Shown: positions 19,043 through 25,812 of the stretch, one piece after another | Position numbering within the stretch: position 1 is the stretch's first letter | Layout: each line of letters starts with the position of its first letter | Assembly (NCBI RefSeq): GCF_001662485.1 | Contig: NZ_JMTM01000011.1 | Span: 1 to 43,898, forward strand | Reading direction: 5' to 3' | Source of the DNA: Flavobacterium succinicans | GTDB taxonomy: Bacteria > Bacteroidota > Bacteroidia > Flavobacteriales > Flavobacteriaceae | Length of the DNA: 43,898 bases | Program-made: the position numbers and the translations under genes | Notes under the pieces: generated by a model | Databases searched by the model: none | Told to the model about the DNA's origin: nothing | Seen by the model: only the letters and a program-made list of their open reading frames with translations

Positions 19043-19873
19043 TTAAGGCAGCCATTTCTTTTCGAAATTAGGTTTGCGTTTTTCTAGGAATGCATTTCTA
19101 CCTTCTTTTGCTTCTTCGGTCATATAGGCTAAACGAGTGGCCTCGCCAGCAAAGACTTGTTGCCCAACCATTCCATCATCCGTTAGATTCATAGCAAATT
19201 TTAGCATTTTGATAGCCATTGGTGATTTTGCCAATACCTCTTGTGCCCATTGATAAGCCGTTTCTTCTAATTCGTCGTGAGGAATCACAGCATTGACCAT
19301 TCCCATTTCAAAAGCTTCCTGAGCAGAATAATTACGACCTAGAAAGAATATCTCACGGGCTTTTTTCTGACCTACCATTTTAGCCAAGTACGCTGAACCA
19401 TAACCACCATCAAAACTAGTTACATCGGCATCTGTTTGTTTGAAAATAGCGTGTTCTTTACTAGCTAAAGTCATATCGCAAACTACGTGCAAACTGTGTC
19501 CACCGCCAACAGCCCATCCTGGCACTACTGCAATGACAACTTTTGGCATAAAACGAATAAGACGTTGTACTTCTAGAATGTTCAAACGATGTTGACCATC
19601 ATCTCCCACATAGCCTTGATGTCCTCTTGCATTTTGGTCACCACCACTGCAAAACGAATACACCCCATCTTTAGTAGAAGGACCTTCGGCAGATAACAAG
19701 ACTACTCCAATAGAAGTATCTTCTTGAGCATCATAAAAAGCTTGGTATAATTCGGAAGTTGTTTTGGGTCTGAAAGCGTTACGAACATTGGGTCTGTTGA
19801 ATGCAATTCTGGCTACACCATTGCATTTTTTATACGTGATATCTTCAAATTCTCTAGCGGTAATCCATTCCAT
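19043..19873 (-). CDS. menB: 1,4-Dihydroxy-2-naphthoyl-CoA synthase
   Basis: Crotonase-fold enzyme closing the second ring of menaquinone, 276 residues. The oxyanion and substrate motifs SFCSGGDQ (73-80) and PGWAVGGGHSLHVVCD are intact. The catalytic segment reads QTDADVTSFDGGYGS (146-160). The aspartate in DADV marks the bicarbonate-independent type II MenB, as in Mycobacterium tuberculosis, rather than the E. coli type. A threonine stands where those enzymes usually have glycine (DVTSF instead of DVGSF). The C-terminal block AGEATRLAYMTEEAKEGRNA is also canonical. It is the first gene of the minus-strand quinone run; I found no clear TAnnTTTG box upstream. Confidence 0.96.
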   Translation of the reverse strand: MEWITAREFEDITYKKCNGVARIAFNRPNVRNAFRPKTTSELYQAFYDAQEDTSIGVVLLSAEGPSTKDGVYSFCSGGDQNARGHQGYVGDDGQHRLNILEVQRLIRFMPKVVIAVVPGWAVGGGHSLHVVCDMTLASKEHAIFKQTDADVTSFDGGYGSAYLAKMVGQKKAREIFFLGRNYSAQEAFEMGMVNAVIPHDELEETAYQWAQEVLAKSPMAIKMLKFAMNLTDDGMVGQQVFAGEATRLAYMTEEAKEGRNAFLEKRKPNFEKKWLP

Positions 19874-20548
19874 TAGTTACAATTTTAAATTTTTAGTGTA
19901 AAAATAAAGCATTTTTCTATTTTAAACTATTCTTATTGAATAAGCTTTGATAATCCTAATCTGACGAATCTTTTTGAAGTGTTAAAATTGGTCAGAAATT
20001 CAGTTTTTTAACAAACACGTACTAAAAAAATATGTACTTTTAATTATTGCTAATCAGCTTTGTACTTCTTTTTTTTTGAGCTTAGGTTAGCGCGGATTTT
20101 TTCACTGAATTATTAACCTTAAAAAATGAAAGCTTTTGAAATTAGTTAAAAAAAATGTCGCTCAATTTTTTTCGGAAAGAATGATAAAATCTACTTCAAA
20201 AACAATTGGGCAAATGGATGATTTGTTTGCAAAGTATTTTAGAACATAATAGTAGCACCTACAGTCAACAATAAGCGTTTTCAATTTGGTTGCCTAAAAG
20301 AAATAAGGAGTTTAACTGAAATCGAATCGTTACAATATATATAACAGACTAATGGTTTTATTGCAAGGTTAATTCTAGTATTCTGAACCAATCGAAAATT
20401 CCATTTAAAGACAAAACATTCAATAGGTATTTTACACTTAAGTTAATCTATTATAAGCAGTTAATTTACGTCAAAAACTGTTGTTTTTCAGGTGATACAA
20501 AGACCTTAAGAATGTATCCTTTTTGAAGACAATCTTGTCATCAAAAGA
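19874..20548. other. Long gene-free gap with decayed coding traces
   Basis: No confident gene in about 675 bases. Short open stretches such as a 22-codon frame from ATG 20181 (ending LFAKYFRT) and a 32-codon frame at 20246-20344 (containing NNKRFQFGCLKEIRSLTEIE) read like protein and are nearly continuous if one frameshift is allowed. This suggests an eroded gene, identity unknown. Confidence 0.4.
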
Positions 20549-20584
20549 GAAAAGGCTAACCGTACATCGATTAGCCTTTTTTTT
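20549..20584 (-). terminator. Bidirectional terminator after cvfB
   Basis: AAAAGGCTAA (20550-20559) pairs with TTAGCCTTTT (20571-20580) over an 11-base loop, with A residues on one side and T on the other. It lies 22 bases past the cvfB stop. Confidence 0.75.
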
Positions 20585-20601
20585 GTTTTATGCTGTTAGA
20601 A

Positions 20602-21456
20602 TTATTCTTGAATCAAATAAATTCCGTCTTCTTTAATCTCAATTACTTTATCTCTGTACAATGCACCAATGGCTTTTTTGAATGTTTTTTTACTCATCTT
20701 CAATACCGTTTTTATGTCTTCAGGATGTGAATTGTCATTCAATCGCAAGAAACCACGACTTGCTCTCAATTCATTTAAAATCTTTTCAGCATTGGGTTCA
20801 ATATTTTGATACCCTTGAATTTGCAACGAAACATCAATCTTATTATCAGGACGAATATTTTTGATGTAGCCTCTCATTCTATCCCCAGTTCGAATAGCAT
20901 CATCGTACACTTCATCTTTGTAGAGTAATCCTTTATGCTTTTCGTTGATGATTACGTTAATCCCAATTTCGGTAATATGCGAAACGATTAAATCTACTTC
21001 TTCTCCTTTTTCAACTGTAAGCACATCATTACTCAAAAACTGATTGGTTTTGCTAGAAGCGACCAAACGATTCGTTTTTTCATCCATATACAAATACACC
21101 AAATAGCGTTTTCCTTTTTCCATAGGACGTGCTTGCTCTTTGAAAGGAACCAAAATATCTTTTTCCATTCCCCAATCCATAAAAGCACCTACTTGGTTGA
21201 TGTAATTTACTCTTAGTAAAGCAAATTCATTCAATAAAATATAAGGCGCTAAAGTGGTAGCAACAGGTCGTTGTTCGTGGTCTAAATACACAAAAACTAT
21301 CAATTCCTCACCAATTTCAAATTCGTTTGGAACATATTTGTTAGGCAATAGAATATCGTGTATTCCTTCTGGGTCTTGCTCAGGGTTGCCTAAAAACAAA
21401 CCTACTTTGGTATCTCTTAAAATGGTTAGGGTATTGTATTTTCCTATCTGAATCAT
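20602..21456 (-). CDS. cvfB: S1-like RNA-binding protein CvfB
   Basis: A 284-residue protein of the CvfB/YitL family: two to three S1-type OB domains followed by a C-terminal winged helix (the terminal KMSKKTFKKAIGALYRDKVIEIKEDGIYL is the family's signature). It begins GKYNTLTILRDTKVGLFLG and contains NQVGAFMDWGMEKDILVPFKEQ, a characteristic CvfB block. In Staphylococcus the protein affects virulence gene expression and binds RNA; in Bacteroidota the role is not defined. It is a single-gene unit divergent from the M28 peptidase, with a -7 box TACCTTTG on the minus strand at 21485 to 21478. Confidence 0.88.
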   Translation of the reverse strand: MIQIGKYNTLTILRDTKVGLFLGNPEQDPEGIHDILLPNKYVPNEFEIGEELIVFVYLDHEQRPVATTLAPYILLNEFALLRVNYINQVGAFMDWGMEKDILVPFKEQARPMEKGKRYLVYLYMDEKTNRLVASSKTNQFLSNDVLTVEKGEEVDLIVSHITEIGINVIINEKHKGLLYKDEVYDDAIRTGDRMRGYIKNIRPDNKIDVSLQIQGYQNIEPNAEKILNELRASRGFLRLNDNSHPEDIKTVLKMSKKTFKKAIGALYRDKVIEIKEDGIYLIQE

Positions 21457-21477
21457 TATCTTCTATTTTCTATGGCG

Positions 21478-21485
21478 CAAAGGTA
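21478..21485 (-). promoter_or_regulatory. -7 promoter box for cvfB
   Basis: CAAAGGTA on the plus strand gives TACCTTTG on the minus strand, 22 bases before the cvfB ATG. Confidence 0.5.
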
Positions 21486-21603
21486 CAAAGACTTTGCTTT
21501 ATTCTAGAGCTAAGCGTTGAGATTCTTCGATGTATCTTGTGAAGCGCATCATTGTACAAGTGTTAATCTCAACATCAAAAGAGCAAAAAATTTTTTATTT
21601 GTT

Positions 21604-21611
21604 TAAATTTG
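21604..21611 (+). promoter_or_regulatory. -7 promoter box for the M28 peptidase
   Basis: TAAATTTG matches TAnnTTTG and lies 20 bases before the ATG at 21632, supporting that start over a longer frame beginning at 21530. Confidence 0.55.
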
Positions 21612-21631
21612 AAGAAATCAAACTAACTCCA

Positions 21632-22984
21632 ATGAAACCAACCGTAATTTTTAAACTCTTTTTACTACTTCTTGTAGCTCCAAATTTACACTCTCAAATC
21701 ACAACTTCCGACCCAGAAATTTCCAAAATGGTATCTGAAGTCAAAACAGAAAATCTTGAAGCCATTGTAAAAAAATTAGTTTCTTTTGGTACGCGTCATA
21801 CTTTAAGTGACACTAAAAGTAACACACGCGGAATAGGTGCTGCTCAGCGCTGGGTAAAATCAGAATTTGACAAATATGCATTAGCTTCTAATGGACGATT
21901 GACCTCTAAAATTGACTATTTCACCATCAAGGCCGATGGCAAACGAATCGCTGTGGATAGCGAACTAGGCAATGTAATGGCAACCCTAAAAGGAACTGAC
22001 CCAACCGATAATCGTGTATTAATAATTAGTGGGCACTTGGATTCTCGTGCTTCTGATGTAATGGATGCCAAATCGGATGCGCCAGGAGCCAATGATGATG
22101 GTTCTGGAGTAGCTTGTGTGATGGAATTGGCCAGAATCATGAGTCAAAGGGAATTTCCGTTTACCCTCATTTTTGCAACCGTAGTGGGTGAAGAACAAGG
22201 GTTGTATGGAGCAAAACATTTGGCCGACATAGCCAAAGAACAAAAATGGAACCTAATCGCCATGCTCAATAATGATATGATTGGCAATAGTTTATCAAGC
22301 GGTACCCAACTGCGCGATAATACCCAAGTGCGCGTATTTAGCGAAACGATTCCTTATACCGAAACGGAGGCCGAAGCCAAAATGAGAAAAGCAACCAATC
22401 GCGACAATGATAGTCCGTCCCGACAGTTGGCTCGTTATATCAAAACAGTAACCCAACAATATGTCCCTCAATTAGACATTCAATTGGTGTATAGAAATGA
22501 CCGCTTTTTAAGAGGTGGTGACCACACTCCTTTTAGCCAAAATGGATTTACAGCGATTCGTTTTTGTGAAATGAATGAGAACTATGACCATCAACATCAA
22601 AACGTTCGTAAAGAAAACAACATTCAATATGGCGATTTACCTGAGTTCATGGACTTTGAATACATGCGTAAAGTAACCTGCTCTAATTTATCTACTTTCA
22701 GCAATTTAGCTTGGTCACCAAAAGCACCAGAAAACGTCGGAATTGAAGTTAAAGAACTAACCAATTCATCCGTACTAGTTTGGCAAGCTCCACAAGGAAA
22801 ACCCGTTTTTGGATACACCATTTTAATAAGAGAAACGAGTGCTTCCCATTGGCAAAAAGCAGTTTTCACAAAAGAAAACAAAATAGAAATCCCCTATTCA
22901 AAGGACAATTATTTCTTTGCTGTGCAGTCAGTAGATACTTTAGGACATGCAAGTTTACCTGTTTTTCCAATTCCGATTCGTTAA
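21632..22984 (+). CDS. Secreted M28-family metallopeptidase with a fibronectin III tail
   Basis: A 450-residue exported zinc aminopeptidase-like enzyme. The signal peptide is MKPTVIFKLFLLLLVAPNLH followed by SQ. The two-zinc site is readable: H135 and D137 in SGHLDSR, bridging D155 in GANDDGSG, the Glu pair in VVGEEQGLYGAKHL, the Asp in MLNNDMIGNS and the last His in GGDHTPFSQNGF. The last 90 residues (from about APENVG) form a fibronectin type III-like beta domain. The start at 21632 rather than further upstream is chosen for the signal peptide and the promoter box. Likely role: digestion of peptides in the periplasm or outside the cell. Confidence 0.9.
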   Translation: MKPTVIFKLFLLLLVAPNLHSQITTSDPEISKMVSEVKTENLEAIVKKLVSFGTRHTLSDTKSNTRGIGAAQRWVKSEFDKYALASNGRLTSKIDYFTIKADGKRIAVDSELGNVMATLKGTDPTDNRVLIISGHLDSRASDVMDAKSDAPGANDDGSGVACVMELARIMSQREFPFTLIFATVVGEEQGLYGAKHLADIAKEQKWNLIAMLNNDMIGNSLSSGTQLRDNTQVRVFSETIPYTETEAEAKMRKATNRDNDSPSRQLARYIKTVTQQYVPQLDIQLVYRNDRFLRGGDHTPFSQNGFTAIRFCEMNENYDHQHQNVRKENNIQYGDLPEFMDFEYMRKVTCSNLSTFSNLAWSPKAPENVGIEVKELTNSSVLVWQAPQGKPVFGYTILIRETSASHWQKAVFTKENKIEIPYSKDNYFFAVQSVDTLGHASLPVFPIPIR

Positions 22985-23022
22985 AAAAAACAGTAGGAGA
23001 GCTAAATAACAAAAAGAATCTA

Positions 23023-23030
23023 TATTTTTG
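23023..23030 (+). promoter_or_regulatory. -7 promoter box for the 25-residue membrane peptide
   Basis: TATTTTTG matches TAnnTTTG, 19 bases before the ATG at 23050, leaving a leader of about 12 bases. Confidence 0.55.
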
Positions 23031-23049
23031 GAATCTTAAAAAATACATC

Positions 23050-23127
23050 ATGAGAAATTCAAAATACTTAAAAGTAGTAGTTATTGTTTTAATCGTCCTT
23101 TTTCTGGTTGCAAGTGTAATCGGTTAA
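23050..23127 (+). CDS. 25-residue single-pass membrane peptide
   Basis: The peptide begins MRNSKYLKV, continues as an unbroken hydrophobic helix rich in Val, Ile and Leu, and ends ASVIG. Three positive charges precede the helix, predicting an inner-membrane anchor with the N-terminus inside. The gene has its own -7 box 19 bases upstream and its own strong terminator 24 bases downstream, and these together are the main evidence that it is real. I do not recognise a family. It could be a small regulatory membrane peptide or a type I toxin, although no antisense RNA promoter was identified. Confidence 0.6.
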   Translation: MRNSKYLKVVVIVLIVLFLVASVIG

Positions 23128-23150
23128 AACTATAGATTATAAGTAAACGC

Positions 23151-23183
23151 AAAGAAGCGGCCTCGAGGAGACCGCTTCTTTTT
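23151..23183 (+). terminator. Terminator after the small membrane peptide
   Basis: AAAGAAGCGG (23151-23160) pairs with CCGCTTCTTT (23172-23181) and a T-run follows. The loop contains the palindrome CCTCGAGG. It may also serve the convergent ankyrin gene. Confidence 0.8.
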
Positions 23184-23202
23184 TGATTGATGATTGATGC
23201 TA

Positions 23203-23613
23203 TTAACGCTGAGCTAAGGCATTTTCTTTATTCAATTGAAGAAAAACATAGGCTTCTTTAGCATTCGATAATTGAGCATATTTCAAAGCATCGGCACCAA
23301 AACTTGTTTTTTCTTCCACTTTTGCTCCTTTGGCAATTAGCAATTTCATGATTTCAACTTTGTTGTAGCGTGCTGCAATCATTAAAGGTGTTAAACCATA
23401 TGATTTTTCATTAACATCAGCTCCAAAGTCAATTAATTTTTTGATAAATTCCAAATCTCCTTTATAAATGGCAACATGCAAAGGCGTTGCTTCTCCATAA
23501 ACAGGAGTCATAACTTCTAATTTAGCCAATGATTTAACGTTTGCTGCTTCCACTTTTGTAGTAAAACTTGATAGTACTACGACTAATCCTAAACAAATGA
23601 TTGATTTTTTCAT
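23203..23613 (-). CDS. Exported ankyrin-repeat protein
   Basis: A 136-residue protein with signal peptide MKKSIICLGLVVVLSSFTTKVEA, followed by about three ankyrin repeats: PLHVAIYKGDLEFIKKLIDFGADVNEK, TPLMIAARYNKVEIMKLLIAKGAKV and an eroded third unit DALKYAQLSNAKEAYVFLQ. Ankyrin domains bind proteins; with so few repeats and an export signal it is probably a periplasmic accessory subunit or inhibitor. It stands alone, facing the small peptide gene across a shared terminator. A -7 box TACATTTG on the minus strand at 23680 to 23673 lies about 60 bases upstream. Confidence 0.88.
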   Translation of the reverse strand: MKKSIICLGLVVVLSSFTTKVEAANVKSLAKLEVMTPVYGEATPLHVAIYKGDLEFIKKLIDFGADVNEKSYGLTPLMIAARYNKVEIMKLLIAKGAKVEEKTSFGADALKYAQLSNAKEAYVFLQLNKENALAQR

Positions 23614-23672
23614 GGTGATTGTGATTTTTGATTGATGATTTTTTTTTATTATTTAATGATTTAAATTCTATT

Positions 23673-23680
23673 CAAATGTA
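23673..23680 (-). promoter_or_regulatory. -7 promoter box for the ankyrin gene
   Basis: CAAATGTA on the plus strand reads TACATTTG on the minus strand, 60 bases before the ATG. Confidence 0.45.
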
Positions 23681-23848
23681 TTCATTTTTTATTTATATGT
23701 ATTACAAGGTACTATTTATTAACCAATATTTAACTTTACACTTAATAACTTGATATATACTGCATTTCAAAAGTAGAATACTCTATTCCAATAGACGTTA
23801 TAGAATCGTTATTGTTACATTACATAAAAAATAGAAACTTTCATTTTA

Positions 23849-24550
23849 CTAAAATTTGGTTAACATTTGCAATGGAGTAACGATAGGTTCATCAAACATT
23901 TGCAAGGTTTCAATCCAGTTAAAGTCCAAAGGCTGTTCGGATAATGCATCATCCTCTCCTATTACATTAAAATCCAATGTATTGCTTTCAAGGTTAGAAA
24001 AAGGCGAAACAATAGCTTCATCATACATTGTTAAGGTATTGATCCAATTAAAATCTAAAGCGTTAGTTTCATTTTGGTCTACCTCTCCTATTGTTTCATA
24101 TTCTTGATTTCTAGATCCAAAAGTATACTCTTTGTTTGATTTAAAGGGTATTTCAATAGCCTCTTCCGTATTTGATAAAATATTGATTTGGTTAAAATCT
24201 AAAGCGCTAGTTTCGTCTTTTTCTATTTCTTCAATTATGGCACTTTCAAAAGAAATACTTTTTTGGGTTGATGAAGCCAATGCTAAAACCACTGGGGTTT
24301 CTTCTAAAACAAGTTCTGGTTTTACTAAAACTAATGGAGTTTCCTTTTTGCCATCAAAATTTGTTTTAGCCAATTGAACTTTTGTAAAATCTACTGTTGC
24401 TTTTTGGTTTTCATTTTGTTTCAAAATAGGATTGATTTTGATTGCTCTTCTACTTCCAATTTTACCAAAATTATTTTTATCTAAACGAATTTCTAAAGTT
24501 GAAATTAAAACTACTGATACTGCTACTGTGTAAATGATTGATGCTTTCAT
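23849..24550 (-). CDS. Exported protein with LDFN repeats, function unknown
   Basis: A 233-residue protein beginning MKASIIYTVAVSVVLISTLE, a signal or anchor segment; the ATG at 24550 is preferred over one 57 bases upstream because it gives that segment. The C-terminal 110 residues contain a repeated unit, best seen twice as ALDFNWINTLTMYDEAIVSP and LDFNWIETLQMFDEPIVTP, with two more degenerate copies starting ALDFNQINIL and TLDFNVIGED. The repeats are acidic and carry conserved D-F-N, aromatic and DE-P positions. I recall related LDFN-containing short exported proteins in Flavobacterium but no function. The gene is monocistronic, with a -7 box at 24612 to 24605. Confidence 0.75.
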   Translation of the reverse strand: MKASIIYTVAVSVVLISTLEIRLDKNNFGKIGSRRAIKINPILKQNENQKATVDFTKVQLAKTNFDGKKETPLVLVKPELVLEETPVVLALASSTQKSISFESAIIEEIEKDETSALDFNQINILSNTEEAIEIPFKSNKEYTFGSRNQEYETIGEVDQNETNALDFNWINTLTMYDEAIVSPFSNLESNTLDFNVIGEDDALSEQPLDFNWIETLQMFDEPIVTPLQMLTKF

Positions 24551-24604
24551 GATTTTTATTTTTTTAGTTTTTTGATTTTTTGTTTTAAATAATAATATTC
24601 TATG

Positions 24605-24612
24605 CAAATATA
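24605..24612 (-). promoter_or_regulatory. -7 promoter box for the LDFN-repeat gene
   Basis: CAAATATA on the plus strand reads TATATTTG on the minus strand, about 55 bases before the chosen ATG. It lies just at the edge of the longer alternative frame, which argues against that longer start. Confidence 0.5.
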
Positions 24613-24721
24613 TATCTTTTAAACAGTATCTTGTTTTGCATAGTACTTATATTTAACATATAATTAACAATACAAAATCACAAACCCTTTGAAAACGTGA
24701 GCTTTAATAAAATCAAAGAAT

Positions 24722-24753
24722 AAAAAAAGCCCCATGCTTCAAAAGCATGGGGC
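24722..24753 (-). terminator. Terminator after purC
   Basis: GCCCCATGCTT (24729-24739) pairs with AAGCATGGGGC (24743-24753) over a 3-base loop. On the minus strand it is followed by seven T residues. It lies 26 bases past the purC stop. Confidence 0.88.
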
Positions 24754-24778
24754 CTGCATAAATAGTATTACGTCGTAC

Positions 24779-25729
24779 TTATTGTTTTAAATAATTTAAA
24801 ACATTGTTTTCAATGCGTTCATTAATATTTGAAATATCAGCTTTTACAAACTTTTCACCAATAATGTTTTCGTACAATTCGATGTAACGATCAGAAACTG
24901 ATGCAATATACTCCTCTGTCATTTCAGGAATTTGTTGTCCTTCTTTGCCTTGAAATCCATTTTCAATCAACCAACGACGCACAAACTCTTTTGACAATTG
25001 TTTTTGCTCTTCTCCTTTATCCTGACGCTCTTGATATCCTTCTGAGTAAAAATAGCGAGAAGAATCTGGGGTATGAATTTCATCAATTAAAACGATTTGT
25101 CCTTCTTTGGTTTTACCAAATTCATATTTAGTATCTACCAAAATCAAACCACGGCTTGCAGCAATTTCAGTACCTCTTTGGAACAAATCACGAGTGTACT
25201 TTTCGAGTACTACATAATCTTCCTCGGTTACGATACCGTTTGATAAAATAGCTTCTCTCGAAATGTCAGCATCGTGTTCTCCGTTATCCGCTTTGGTAGT
25301 AGGTGTAATAATTGGCTCCGGAAATTTATCATTTTCCTTTAGGCCTTCTGTCATTGTTACTCCGCAAAGAGTTCTTTTACCAGCAGCATATTCACGAGCT
25401 GCATGTCCTGAAAGATACCCACGAATCACCATTTCTACTTTGAAAGGTGTACACAAATGACCCACTGCCACACTTGGATCTGGCGTAGCTACTAACCAAT
25501 TAGGTACAATATCCTGAGTCAATTCCATAAACTTGGTAGCAATTTGATTTAGAATTTGCCCTTTGTAAGGAATGCCCTTTGGCAAAACTACATCAAAAGC
25601 TGATAGTCTATCGGTAGCGACCATCACTAATAGATCGTCATTGATGTTGTAAACCTCACGAACTTTACCGCGATACACGGATTTTTGATTCGGAAAATTA
25701 AAATTGGTAGTCGTAATCGTTGTACTCAT
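24779..25729 (-). CDS. purC: Phosphoribosylaminoimidazole-succinocarboxamide synthase
   Basis: SAICAR synthase of purine synthesis, which joins aspartate to CAIR using ATP; 316 residues, the longer form of the family. Signature stretches are [62 protein letters not shown] and the metal or ATP site [10 protein letters not shown] with [12 protein letters not shown]. It is monocistronic, with its own promoter (-7 box TAAATTTG, minus strand, 25770 to 25763) and terminator. Other pur genes are not in the window. Confidence 0.97.
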   Translation of the reverse strand: MSTTITTTNFNFPNQKSVYRGKVREVYNINDDLLVMVATDRLSAFDVVLPKGIPYKGQILNQIATKFMELTQDIVPNWLVATPDPSVAVGHLCTPFKVEMVIRGYLSGHAAREYAAGKRTLCGVTMTEGLKENDKFPEPIITPTTKADNGEHDADISREAILSNGIVTEEDYVVLEKYTRDLFQRGTEIAASRGLILVDTKYEFGKTKEGQIVLIDEIHTPDSSRYFYSEGYQERQDKGEEQKQLSKEFVRRWLIENGFQGKEGQQIPEMTEEYIASVSDRYIELYENIIGEKFVKADISNINERIENNVLNYLKQ

Positions 25730-25762
25730 TGTGTTGTATGTTGTGTGTTTTTTTTAAGAACG

Positions 25763-25793
25763 CAAATTTAAAACTATTTCTAGGAGCAAGCAA
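25763..25793 (-). promoter_or_regulatory. Promoter of purC
   Basis: On the minus strand TTG (25793 to 25791), a 20-base spacer and TAAATTTG (25770 to 25763) fit the Bacteroidota pattern TTG-N17-23-TAnnTTTG. The leader to the ATG would be about 27 bases. Confidence 0.6.
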
Positions 25794-25812
25794 AGAAAAG
25801 CGTTGGTATAAT

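Noticed and set aside
22780..23127. A longer 115-residue gene covering the small membrane peptide
   Set aside because: Most of it overlaps the end of the M28 peptidase in another frame; only the last 25 codons have their own promoter and start.
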